IMG/VR virus record: IMGVR_UViG_3300044491_003445
Span: 1-36,454 of that record
Origin: a virus
DNA length: 36,454 nt
Strand: one strand, 5' to 3'
The position numbers and the translations under genes were made by a program. The notes under the pieces were generated by a model, which worked only from the letters and a program-made list of their open reading frames with translations, was not told the origin of the DNA and ran no database searches. Positions 25,372 to 32,884 of this stretch are shown piece after piece (the stretch's first letter is position 1; every line of letters starts with the position of its first letter).

Positions 25372-27942
25372 TTAACCACCTTTGTAAAGCACATCTTGGA
25401 AAGATCCTCCACCAGAAGCAACTAAACTTGGTTGATTAAATGACTGCTTACTTTTACCCATTGGCATTGGAACTGGAACAGGTTGTGAAATAACAATAGG
25501 AATGACCTCTGCCATATCATATGATGCGTATTGACTAAGAACCTTTGAAGCATCTTTTCCTTCTGCCTTATTGAGTGCTTTCAGCAATCCAGGGAAAGTT
25601 CCTTGCAATGCTCTGGTGGAATCTGCATCAATGACATATTCTTTTCCTTCTTCACCCATTTCATAGAGACCTCTTCCTTTTGTAGGTCCACCCATTCTCA
25701 TCTTACCTTTAATCATATCACGAAGTTTATCACCACCAACACCTTTCTGTGCGTTGTAGTCTGCTTTATTAATATCTACAAAGTCAGATCTTTCACCATC
25801 ACCACCCCAACCTGGCCATGAAGGACCATGATTATCAGGTGCTGGTGGGGGAGTTCTTGTGTTTCCACTATAAGGTGGATTTTTTTGTCCGTCTCTCATT
25901 GATCCCACCTCAGCATGGGTTGCAACATTTCTTACATTAATCATAGATTTACTATAACCCATATCTTTTGCAACTGTTGCTGCTTCAGTAGTAAAAGCAT
26001 CAAGTTGTTTTGGTTTAATTGTAGACCAATTCCAACCTTGCATGGCCGCAACTGCAAGTCCAACACCTTGACGATTTCTATACTGAGTATGTCCTCCAGG
26101 TGTTTTGAATTGAGTATACGGGACTTTTTGAACTTTACTACCATCAGCAAGAATTGTACTGTGATATCTACTGGGATGTCCAGTCATCCCTGCTCCAGCA
26201 GACCAGTGTAAGTATATTTTTCCTTTCTTACTTGCCTCCATACCTTCAACATTTGCTGGTGTTGTTATTCCACGCGGTGTGTTGTTACTACCCGTAGACT
26301 TTGTAGAGGAATCCCCATCAACTCCATCTGGTTCGAAAGTACCTGATCCACCAAACGCAGTTCCACCTTTCCCAAATATTGCTGGGAAGAATGATGCTGC
26401 TGCGTGTGGAATTAACTTAGTGTAAAAACCAAAAGAGAATGGATTAAATGGATTTAATATTGAAAAATCTGGCAACTTTTTAACCTCTCCGTCCTTATCC
26501 GCATCTAAGAATGGGAATAATTTAGCGATTGCTTTCCTCAGTGTAAACGGACCAAATCTAATTTCAGACACATTCATGGTTGGGAAGTCCTTAATGAATC
26601 TACCAAATCCTTCCTTGAAAAAATTAACGATAAGACCACCCACGTCCATGGCAGTCTTGATTGCTTTGGATAATTTCTCTCCTGCTTCTTTAATCCCACC
26701 ACCAAGGATTAGTGAGTAGAGTAAATCACCAAAAAATGTTCCTAATGTTTCGCCCAACATCGTGCCAAGGATGGGGATAGGAATGAAACTTCCAAGCAAT
26801 CCACCAATAGCGGCACCCAAACCTTTAAATACTGCCTGACCTATTGGTTCACCTGCAAGTAAAGAAGCAACAGCAACAACGATAGGACCTAAGATAGGAA
26901 TTCTACCAAAGATACCCTTTGCTGCCTTCATTCCTGCTTTACCAAGTATCTTTGTTGCAAGTCTTCCAGGTGCTTTCTTTATCCCACCCTTCATGACACT
27001 TCCTTTAGCAGTGCCAACATTACCTCTCAGTGTTCCTTTCTGGGGTTTGGAAATAATATCTCCCTTTCTTAGTGCTCTATTGACTGCTGCCTTTGCTTGA
27101 GAAATACTCTTACCATTTGCTCTTGCATTATCATAAATCTGTCTTGCTTCAGGTCCGTGCAGTCTCTGCATTGCCCTTGATGCACCTCGTGGACCTGTTG
27201 GTTTCATACCTGGTCTACTACCAGGTTTTGTCCCTGGTTTTTGTCCGGGTTTTTGACCTGGTTTCTGTCCAGGTTTTCTTCCACCATTTATCCTTGCCGT
27301 AGTCATGCCAACAATAAGTATGGCATTAAACAAGTTTCCTAAAGCATCACCTAGAGCACTAAACCTTTCTACTGCTTCATCACCACCCCATTCTTTTAGT
27401 TTTTTCTCACTATTTTCCCATGCAGTAAATCCCCAGTTTAAGAATGTACCTAGTCCATCAACAATACCTACAACAACATTACTTACAAAATCAGCAACAG
27501 TTCCAATAAGAGGTAATATTTTCTTTAGGATAGGTGCAAACTTTATAAGTCTAACAATAACAAATCCAAGAATAATATTCTTGATGAAGTTCTTCATCCT
27601 ATCAAAGAAACTTAACTTAGGTACTTTAAGTCCGCCTCCTTTTTTTTCTTCTTTACTAGGTTTTGATTCTAGTTTACTTTCTCTTCCTCCCCTTTGTGCT
27701 TTTTGGTTTTCTTTTCTTTCTTTCTCAATTTTTTTCTTTTCAGTTACAACAGATCCTTTTAAAAGTTTATCAATCTCTATAACTTTTGTTTTTATTACTA
27801 CTGTCTTTTTGTCCGATGTTTTTGCACCAGCAGTTTCAGTGCCAGAAATTGGACTGATTCTGGATAATGAACTGATTTTTATTGGTCTAATTGCTCCACC
27901 AACAGATGAACCAGGGAGTAATTTTTGAGATGAGATTGCCAT
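25372..27942 (-). CDS. Tape-measure-like protein with C-terminal N-acetylmuramoyl-L-alanine amidase domain (856 aa)
   Basis: Residues ~60-110 are Lys/Glu-rich helix, then a hydrophobic segment FIKNIILGFVIVRLIKF (~116-134). Next come a six-fold PGQK-type repeat (~220-245) and a long hydrophobic glycine-rich region (~335-440, IPILGPIVVAVASLLAGEP). Hydrophobic membrane-inserting stretches are typical of tape measures, as is the C-terminal MGEEGKEYVIDADSTRALQG ... LLKALN motif (~790-830). Residues ~570-720 form an amidase_2/PGRP-like domain: IYLHWSAGAG with H579, RYHSTILADGSKVQKV, then ATHAEVGSMRDGQ with H676 and a DNHGPS...GGDGER end. H579 and H676 are likely zinc ligands. An incomplete EF-hand (DADKDGEVKKLP) lies near 480. 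It is 3 nt after the upstream paralogue. It probably sets tail length and opens the peptidoglycan. Confidence 0.72.
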   Translation of the reverse strand: MAISSQKLLPGSSVGGAIRPIKISSLSRISPISGTETAGAKTSDKKTVVIKTKVIEIDKLLKGSVVTEKKKIEKERKENQKAQRGGRESKLESKPSKEEKKGGGLKVPKLSFFDRMKNFIKNIILGFVIVRLIKFAPILKKILPLIGTVADFVSNVVVGIVDGLGTFLNWGFTAWENSEKKLKEWGGDEAVERFSALGDALGNLFNAILIVGMTTARINGGRKPGQKPGQKPGQKPGTKPGSRPGMKPTGPRGASRAMQRLHGPEARQIYDNARANGKSISQAKAAVNRALRKGDIISKPQKGTLRGNVGTAKGSVMKGGIKKAPGRLATKILGKAGMKAAKGIFGRIPILGPIVVAVASLLAGEPIGQAVFKGLGAAIGGLLGSFIPIPILGTMLGETLGTFFGDLLYSLILGGGIKEAGEKLSKAIKTAMDVGGLIVNFFKEGFGRFIKDFPTMNVSEIRFGPFTLRKAIAKLFPFLDADKDGEVKKLPDFSILNPFNPFSFGFYTKLIPHAAASFFPAIFGKGGTAFGGSGTFEPDGVDGDSSTKSTGSNNTPRGITTPANVEGMEASKKGKIYLHWSAGAGMTGHPSRYHSTILADGSKVQKVPYTQFKTPGGHTQYRNRQGVGLAVAAMQGWNWSTIKPKQLDAFTTEAATVAKDMGYSKSMINVRNVATHAEVGSMRDGQKNPPYSGNTRTPPPAPDNHGPSWPGWGGDGERSDFVDINKADYNAQKGVGGDKLRDMIKGKMRMGGPTKGRGLYEMGEEGKEYVIDADSTRALQGTFPGLLKALNKAEGKDASKVLSQYASYDMAEVIPIVISQPVPVPMPMGKSKQSFNQPSLVASGGGSFQDVLYKGG
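27196..27281. repeat. 12-bp tandem repeat encoding PGQK-type units
   Basis: Encodes about six consecutive P-G-x-K/R tetrapeptides (PGQK three times, PGTK, PGSR, PGMK) in the 856-aa tape-measure-like protein. It probably forms an extended, basic, flexible linker between the N-terminal hydrophobic segment and the downstream helical region, and copy number could vary by slippage. Confidence 0.8.
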
Positions 27943-27945
27943 TGA

Positions 27946-30285
27946 TTATACCACTATCCCAAGAACCTGAATTTTTTGTGATGAAATCATTGCGTCAGCA
28001 TCAATTTGTGGAACATCCTTACCAGTTTTTTCATCTGAGTAACTTGGTTGACCTTGTTGTGATTGTAGTTGCTGTTGATATGCTGCTGTGGATGAAGGTC
28101 TTGATGATCTAGAAACAGAGGAAGTTTTTGTTCCAATCTGTTCTCTAATTTTATTATAATCAAATGCTCCTTTATCACCCCTAGCATATGCAATTTGATC
28201 TGCGGCACTCATCTTCGGTTTTTCTGTGGCACCACCACCGCCAGAACTATCTGAAACATCATAGTCTCCATGGAAACCACCCTTAGAAATTCCACCACCA
28301 ATACCAAAATCTTTTCTCAGTTTAGCCAGTCTTTTACCCAATTCAAAAATTTGAATCCTTCCGTCACTATCAAAATCTAAACCTTTATTACCTGCATACC
28401 AATCCGCACTTTCTGGGCGTCCTTTTGGTAAACTTCCATCTCTGGATGCAAGCACAAAGTCTTCCTTCTCTTTTACAAAAGCAGGTAAAAATGTAGCAGT
28501 ATATAAATGCCCTGGTGATACTGGTCTTTTCACTCCACTTAAACTCTTCTTCAAAAACTTTTCAATGAAAGGTAGTTGTTCAGCACGAGACATTCCTTTC
28601 AAAGCTTCTACTGTTGTACCTTGTGCTCGTGCTGTGCTTGGAATCATTTGAATTAGTCCAGTAGCAAGAGTATCAGGATGCTGTGCATTAGGCATCAAAG
28701 AAGATTCAGATGCCATCTTTGCCAACATATCTCCAGGATTAACGCCAAGTCTCTTAGACATCTCAACCAGACCTTCTAAGAATGCGGTATCACTACCTAC
28801 CTTTTGTTTTGCAGTTCCTGATAATTGTAAAGGAATATCTTTTTCTGATTTTTTCTCACCTGATTGAGTAGGACCCGTTATCATTGGTGTAGTTACTGCT
28901 GTATCAGGAACTTTAACATCTGGATATTTCTTTGAGAGTGCTGCACTAATGGCCGCTGCATCAAACTTTTTCTCAGGATCTATATCAGCATTTTCCGTTT
29001 CTTGATCACCCGGTCTGGATTCACCTTTATGAATATCTCCACCACCTGATGCATAAACAGTTCCACTTAACATTTTGGGCCTGTTAGTTCCACCACCAGC
29101 AGCATTCATTGATGCAAGTGTACCCGATCCATATTTTTGAACTGCCCCACGAGACATCACAAACTCACCAGGAGTTAGCATTGCAGGAACAGTGTCAGTT
29201 CCATGTGCCATGGCATGACCACCACCAGAAAATCCTTGAACCAAACCACCACCAGAGTACGCAGCAGTCTTTCCAGTCTCTAAGAATTTTATTTGCTCAT
29301 CAATTTCTGCACCAACTCCCTGCATCCTCTCAAGGAAGTTTAATTTTGATTTCTGCTCTTCAAGTTTTTTAATTTTTTCTTCGGCAGTTCCGGGTTCAGC
29401 AGCAGTTTTTCTCTCTTGTTCATCAACTGTTCCCGGCATTAATTTGGGAATGACTGCACCTGCAACAAATAATCCAGCACCAGCGATTGCAGCAGCCGCT
29501 AACGGGTGAGCAGCTGCAAGTTTTGCAATAGTCATCGCGATCTTGGGGATGAACTTTAAGGTCATCAAGATCATCTTGGTAATAAATCTACCCAGACCAT
29601 TACCAAATGCAAGGTAAGCAAAGAGAATTGCAGGCCAGGTCTTACTTAAGAACTTACCAATAGCAGTTAATTTTTTCCGGTTATCAGAATTGCCCATCCA
29701 ATCAAGAAGTTTGACTATAACTCTACCAAGAATAACAGTCTTGATAAAATCAAATACCCTCTCAAATAATCCTTTGACTGGTGCCAGAACTTTATCGGTT
29801 GCTTTTATTAGTCCTTTAAATATTCCCCCTTCTAACTTACCCTCAGATGCTTTTCTCTTCTGCTTTTCAGTAGTCCGTCTTTGTAATTTGAGTTGTTTTT
29901 CCTTTATATTTTCTTGTTCTCTTAAACTATTGAGGATAGAATCAATTCCTTTCAGAATTTCATCCATATTTTCTTTAGTCTCCTCACCTACTTGTTGAGG
30001 AACAATTTTTCCAGGATTAATTTTCTGCGTTTTTACAATAGCACCACCACGGCCGCCGAGAGATGCCTTTTGACCAGACATAGATGGTCCGGCAGATTTC
30101 TTTTTACTTAAAACTTTTTCAACAAAATCTTCAAATCCTATCTTATCGTTTCTCTTTTTAAATCCTTCTTTTCTTTCAGTAGGAGATAATTTTTCACCAT
30201 CTATGGTTCCTTCAGCAGTAAGTTCATCAACATACTGCTGGTATCTTTCACCGAAAAACTTAGAACCGAATTTACTAGATGGCAT
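27946..30285 (-). CDS. Tape-measure-like protein with SLT/lysozyme-like domain (779 aa)
   Basis: After a charged N-terminal ~150 residues with a basic coiled-coil-like stretch (NIKEKQLKLQRRTTEKQKRK), it has the segment FDFIKTVILGRVIVKLLDW (~173-195). This is clearly related to the 856-aa neighbour, and a hydrophobic region follows (~240-290, AAAAIAGAGLFVAGAVIPKL). HGTDTVPAMLTPGEFVMSRG (~360-390) is a motif widespread in phage tape measures. Residues ~495-630 form a lytic-transglycosylase-like fold: MLAKMASESSLMP with E527 as presumed catalytic acid, then ATGLIQMIPSTARAQGT. A canonical EF-hand loop (DFDSDGRIQIFE, 637-648) follows. The ATG overlaps the end of gp51. It likely spans the tail lumen and cleaves glycan during injection. 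Confidence 0.75.
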   Translation of the reverse strand: MPSSKFGSKFFGERYQQYVDELTAEGTIDGEKLSPTERKEGFKKRNDKIGFEDFVEKVLSKKKSAGPSMSGQKASLGGRGGAIVKTQKINPGKIVPQQVGEETKENMDEILKGIDSILNSLREQENIKEKQLKLQRRTTEKQKRKASEGKLEGGIFKGLIKATDKVLAPVKGLFERVFDFIKTVILGRVIVKLLDWMGNSDNRKKLTAIGKFLSKTWPAILFAYLAFGNGLGRFITKMILMTLKFIPKIAMTIAKLAAAHPLAAAAIAGAGLFVAGAVIPKLMPGTVDEQERKTAAEPGTAEEKIKKLEEQKSKLNFLERMQGVGAEIDEQIKFLETGKTAAYSGGGLVQGFSGGGHAMAHGTDTVPAMLTPGEFVMSRGAVQKYGSGTLASMNAAGGGTNRPKMLSGTVYASGGGDIHKGESRPGDQETENADIDPEKKFDAAAISAALSKKYPDVKVPDTAVTTPMITGPTQSGEKKSEKDIPLQLSGTAKQKVGSDTAFLEGLVEMSKRLGVNPGDMLAKMASESSLMPNAQHPDTLATGLIQMIPSTARAQGTTVEALKGMSRAEQLPFIEKFLKKSLSGVKRPVSPGHLYTATFLPAFVKEKEDFVLASRDGSLPKGRPESADWYAGNKGLDFDSDGRIQIFELGKRLAKLRKDFGIGGGISKGGFHGDYDVSDSSGGGGATEKPKMSAADQIAYARGDKGAFDYNKIREQIGTKTSSVSRSSRPSSTAAYQQQLQSQQGQPSYSDEKTGKDVPQIDADAMISSQKIQVLGIVV

Positions 30286-30454
30286 TCCTTTGCTTTTGCT
30301 TTAATTCCTCTTCCTCAAGATGCTGTTGCAATAATGCAACATAGATGTCTCGTTCCCAAGGCATCAAGTTTTCAATCTCAGTTAATGAATATTTATGATA
30401 CTGCATCAAGGCAAAGTTAAGTTTATAGTAGTTCTCCAGATCCATATGGATCAT
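30275..30454 (-). CDS. 51: gp51-like baseplate hub assembly chaperone (59 aa), probable -1 frameshift extension of gp26
   Basis: A 59-codon frame beginning MIHMDLENYYKLNFALMQYH, with the signature IENLMPWERDIYVALLQQHL and a charged EEEELKQKQRNAI tail. This resembles the short gp51-type hub assembly proteins of T4-like cyanophages and the C-terminal part of tail assembly chaperones. It starts 2 nt after the gp26 stop (an alternative ATG, MDLENYY, is at 30445) and has no Shine-Dalgarno sequence. It overlaps the start of the 779-aa tape-measure-like gene by 11 nt. Its frame is -1 to gp26 and open upstream through a GGGTTTT slippery site, so it is probably made largely as a gp26-gp51 fusion of about 300 aa. 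Confidence 0.75.
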   Translation of the reverse strand: MIHMDLENYYKLNFALMQYHKYSLTEIENLMPWERDIYVALLQQHLEEEELKQKQRNAI

Positions 30455-30456
30455 GG
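30436..30456 (-). promoter_or_regulatory. Hairpin downstream of the slippery site
   Basis: On the minus strand, CCA-T-GATCC-ATAT-GGATC-TGG folds into an 8-bp stem with one bulged T and a 4-nt loop. It begins 9 nt after the GGGTTTT heptamer (6 nt after the overlapping TTTTTTC), the spacing at which stimulatory structures promote -1 ribosomal frameshifting. It also covers the first codons of gp51, which would hinder independent initiation there. Confidence 0.6.
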
Positions 30457-31176
30457 CTACGCGAAAAAACCCGCTAATCCCTCAATTACAACCTCATTTT
30501 CCTTTTTGGTATTTGGATTCTTAACCTTAACCGTATGGGAAAGTTTTGGCATTGTCTCAAAGAACTTTTCAATCTCCTTAAACTGAGAAGAATTCATCTG
30601 TTCTAAGAACTCAACAATTTCTTTCTTAGTACAATCTTCAGTTGCCCACACCTCATCTTCAGTATAGATTTTATCAATACAACTTGCAATCAAATCAAAA
30701 GATTGCTCCATTGCATTACCATCATCAAAATTAAAGTTGTTCTTAATGAACTGATCAAGAGATGGATATTTCATTTCCATCATAATAGTATCATCTAACT
30801 TAATCTTATTGGTATGCTCATCATTTCTTTGAACTTCAATATCATCAAGATTAATTTTATGTTGTACCTGAGTTTCTTCATCATCAGGACAGGTTACAGT
30901 AACCTCAATTTCCTCACCAACAGACTTACCTCGAATGTTTAAGAACAAGAATTCAATATCAAAAGTTGGAAGAGTTTCTACTTTGATACCTTTTGTTTGA
31001 ATACAGTTCTTAATTACATTCTTGATAGCATTTGTGATTTGCTTTGTATCTTCACTCTCTAAAGCAATCACAAGAACCTTTTCTTCTTTTACAAGGAAAG
31101 GTCTGTATTGAATTGTCTCACCTGTAGATGGCAATTCAAGTTCATATACCGGTGTGGCAATCTTTGGTAAAGGCAT
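30457..31176 (-). CDS. 26: gp26-like baseplate hub subunit / tail assembly chaperone (239 aa)
   Basis: The protein starts MPLPKIATPVYELELPSTGE and continues with IQYRPFLVKEEKVLVIALES, NAIKNVIKNCIQTKGIKVET and an acidic C2-like middle (VTVTCPDDEETQVQHKINLD). This is the T4 base-plate hub family (gp26 type) that in cyanophages is about 200-250 aa. The C-terminal third (TKKEIVEFLEQMNSSQFKEI, KFFETMPKLSHTV) is helical. It precedes gp51 and the two tape-measure-like genes in the T4 order 26-51-(27/29). Its 3' end carries the slippery site described separately, so the 239-aa form would be the non-frameshifted product, comparable to lambda gpG. Confidence 0.75.
   Translation of the reverse strand: MPLPKIATPVYELELPSTGETIQYRPFLVKEEKVLVIALESEDTKQITNAIKNVIKNCIQTKGIKVETLPTFDIEFLFLNIRGKSVGEEIEVTVTCPDDEETQVQHKINLDDIEVQRNDEHTNKIKLDDTIMMEMKYPSLDQFIKNNFNFDDGNAMEQSFDLIASCIDKIYTEDEVWATEDCTKKEIVEFLEQMNSSQFKEIEKFFETMPKLSHTVKVKNPNTKKENEVVIEGLAGFFA
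30466..30472 (-). promoter_or_regulatory. Candidate -1 ribosomal frameshift slippery heptamer (GGGTTTT)
   Basis: In the gp26 frame the codons are GCG GGT TTT TTC GCG TAG. G-GGT-TTT fits the X-XXY-YYZ heptamer, and T-TTT-TTC three bases later fits it too. A -1 slip at either gives the same product, ...GFFRVAMIHMDL..., joining gp26 to gp51 in frame. Confidence 0.65.
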
Positions 31177-31217
31177 AATGTCCTATAGAGTTTCAGTAAT
31201 TTTATTTAGAGGGGTTA

Positions 31218-32048
31218 TCAAGCAAGGTTTGCTCCAAACCCTGCAGAGAATGGAATACTTCCTGCTCCAATATCATTGAAGTTAACGCCATTTGGTGTAT
31301 TTAATCGGGGTAGATTTAAATTTAAATCAAGATCTGGATCAAAGAAGAATTTATTATTTTGTTGTACTTGTTCTGGAATAGTGGGTGTTGGTGGTCTAGA
31401 TGGTGTTGTAGGAATAATTGATCTACCAAGATAGTATCTAATATAACTCATTGACACAGTTATTTTTAATAATGAAGAAGCATCATAAGAAAGTGGCATC
31501 GCACTAACAGAAAGTGGGAAGGCTCTTACAAAATTATAGGTTAAAGAATTTTGATAGTTTCTTTCAAACTTTGTGACTTTCAGTCCTTGATCCATAATAT
31601 ATTCATTTGGATATCTTGCTCTATAATGATATGCTCTTGATGCAATATTTGGTTGTTGCTCAGTTAATGCAGTTCCTCCTTGAATACCACCTTGATCTTC
31701 ATTCATAATGAATGATATCCATCTCTCAAAGAAACGAATTGACGTATACCTCTCTGCATCAACATAGAATGTAAGATCAATTCTGTCGTCAAACTGTCTT
31801 CTATATGCATGTTTTTCAGTTACACCTGTGCGATCATTATTATTTTCAAAAGTCGTTAATTGAGATCCGGGAAGACTTGCTTCACTACATGATAAATTAA
31901 ACGATCTTTGATTAACACCAAGAAGTGATCTCAATGCAGAAGGAAAAGGAACCTCAACATCAAAGTGTGATGATAAAGCAGGATTTAATAATGATGATTT
32001 AATCTCGGCAATTGTTTTAGATTTACCAAGTCTATCGGTGAGTGCCAT
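31218..32048 (-). CDS. 54: gp54-like baseplate-tail tube initiator (276 aa)
   Basis: The tail-tube-like fold is visible as HFDVEVPFPSALRSLLG, LSCSEASLPGSQLTTFENNN, IDLTFYVDAERYTSIRFFER and SYDASSLLKITVSMSYIRYY. This order of strands and the Arg/Phe-rich centre is found in the tube/initiator family of T4 (gp19/gp54) and in cyanophage gp54. The C-terminal ~60 residues are Pro/Asn-rich and probably extended. It initiates tail tube polymerisation on the completed baseplate together with gp48. It is the first gene of the minus-strand hub cluster and is divergent from gp4 (31-nt gap). No perfect late promoter is seen for it on the minus strand. Confidence 0.7.
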   Translation of the reverse strand: MALTDRLGKSKTIAEIKSSLLNPALSSHFDVEVPFPSALRSLLGVNQRSFNLSCSEASLPGSQLTTFENNNDRTGVTEKHAYRRQFDDRIDLTFYVDAERYTSIRFFERWISFIMNEDQGGIQGGTALTEQQPNIASRAYHYRARYPNEYIMDQGLKVTKFERNYQNSLTYNFVRAFPLSVSAMPLSYDASSLLKITVSMSYIRYYLGRSIIPTTPSRPPTPTIPEQVQQNNKFFFDPDLDLNLNLPRLNTPNGVNFNDIGAGSIPFSAGFGANLA

Positions 32049-32049
32049 C

Positions 32050-32057
32050 TATAAATA
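32050..32057 (+). promoter_or_regulatory. T4-type late promoter (TATAAATA)
   Basis: Perfect TATAAATA on the plus strand, 22 nt before the gp4 ATG, in the 31-nt divergent gap between gp54 and gp4. It should drive the gp4-hypothetical-gp48-gp53 transcript. Confidence 0.75.
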
Positions 32058-32079
32058 GTTTTTACCTTATATATTATGT

Positions 32080-32523
32080 ATGGCAGAAAGTATCAAGAGT
32101 AAATACAGACCGTCATATCCCAGCAAATATAAAGGCGATCATACTAATATTATATGTCGCTCTTCATGGGAGCGTAAAATGTGCCGTTGGTGTGATCTAA
32201 ATGAGAACATTCTTCAGTGGGGAAGTGAAGAGTTTCATATCCCATATGTTTCTCCTGTTGATAATAGAGTTCATAAGTATTTTCCTGACTTCATTATAAA
32301 GGTAAAAGAAAGTACTGGCGAAATTAAAACATATGTCATTGAGGTAAAACCAAAAAAGCAAACAAAACCTCCAGCAAAAAGAAAGAAGGTGACTAAATCA
32401 TACATCTATGAATGTACTACCTGGGAGGTCAATAAGGCAAAGTGGAGAGCTGCTCATGAGTTTTGTGCTGACAGAAGAATTGAATTTAAGATTATCACCG
32501 AGGACGAATTAGGTATCAAATGA
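32080..32523 (+). CDS. 4: gp4-like head completion protein (147 aa)
   Basis: Length and sequence match the T4 gp4 (gp50/65) head-completion family. Near the N-terminus is SSWERKMCRWCDLNENILQW, then FHIPYVSPVDNRVHKYFPDF and TYVIEVKPKKQT. The FPDF and EVK pieces supply D70, E88 and K90, and with E31 they form the TnsA/PD-(D/E)XK-type nuclease core. In T4 the protein acts after DNA packaging to complete heads for tail joining. It is the first gene behind the late promoter at 32050 and overlaps the next gene by ATGA. No oddities in the catalytic set. Confidence 0.85.
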   Translation: MAESIKSKYRPSYPSKYKGDHTNIICRSSWERKMCRWCDLNENILQWGSEEFHIPYVSPVDNRVHKYFPDFIIKVKESTGEIKTYVIEVKPKKQTKPPAKRKKVTKSYIYECTTWEVNKAKWRAAHEFCADRRIEFKIITEDELGIK

Positions 32524-32870
32524 ACCGTATCGAATCTGTCATTAGCGAAATTAAATCTGAGAGTAGTGTTGATGATCGGATGACATTAATTGTCTATGCA
32601 CTAAATGATACGGTAACTCCCATACCTGAAGTAGGTAACATATGTACCTTCTATTATTATGCAAAAACTCCTAATCTTGAATACGATCAACATCCATTGG
32701 TTGCTGTAACCGAATTATTCAACTGGGGATTTCGTGGTATAAATTTTCACCATAGAGAGTACAGACAGTATACCTGGGAAGAGTTAGGAAGTCAAGTATA
32801 CATAGTACAACAAGATGAACTTGATGACTTAATGTCATTACAATATGGAAAATTCGTACTAAATAAGTAA
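32520..32870 (+). CDS. Hypothetical protein coupled to gp4 (116 aa)
   Basis: Starts MNRIESVISEIKSESSVDDR at an ATGA overlap with gp4, so it is translationally coupled. The central and C-terminal parts (GNICTFYYYAKTPNLEYDQH, FRGINFHHREYRQYTWEELG) are rich in Tyr/His and suggest a small compact alpha/beta protein. No transmembrane segment or catalytic motif is recognised. It sits between head completion (gp4) and tube cap (gp48) genes, so a head-tail joining or assembly role is plausible but unproven. Confidence 0.75.
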   Translation: MNRIESVISEIKSESSVDDRMTLIVYALNDTVTPIPEVGNICTFYYYAKTPNLEYDQHPLVAVTELFNWGFRGINFHHREYRQYTWEELGSQVYIVQQDELDDLMSLQYGKFVLNK

Positions 32871-32884
32871 AAAGCATTTTTTTA

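Noticed and set aside
27305-27928. 207-aa frame on the plus strand
   Set aside because: Low-complexity Ser/Phe-rich antisense shadow of the Lys/Glu-rich N-terminus of the 856-aa gene.
31196-31206. TCTAAATA-like sequence before gp26 as a late promoter
   Set aside because: One mismatch at a key position of TATAAATA and no independent support; gp26 can be co-transcribed with gp54.
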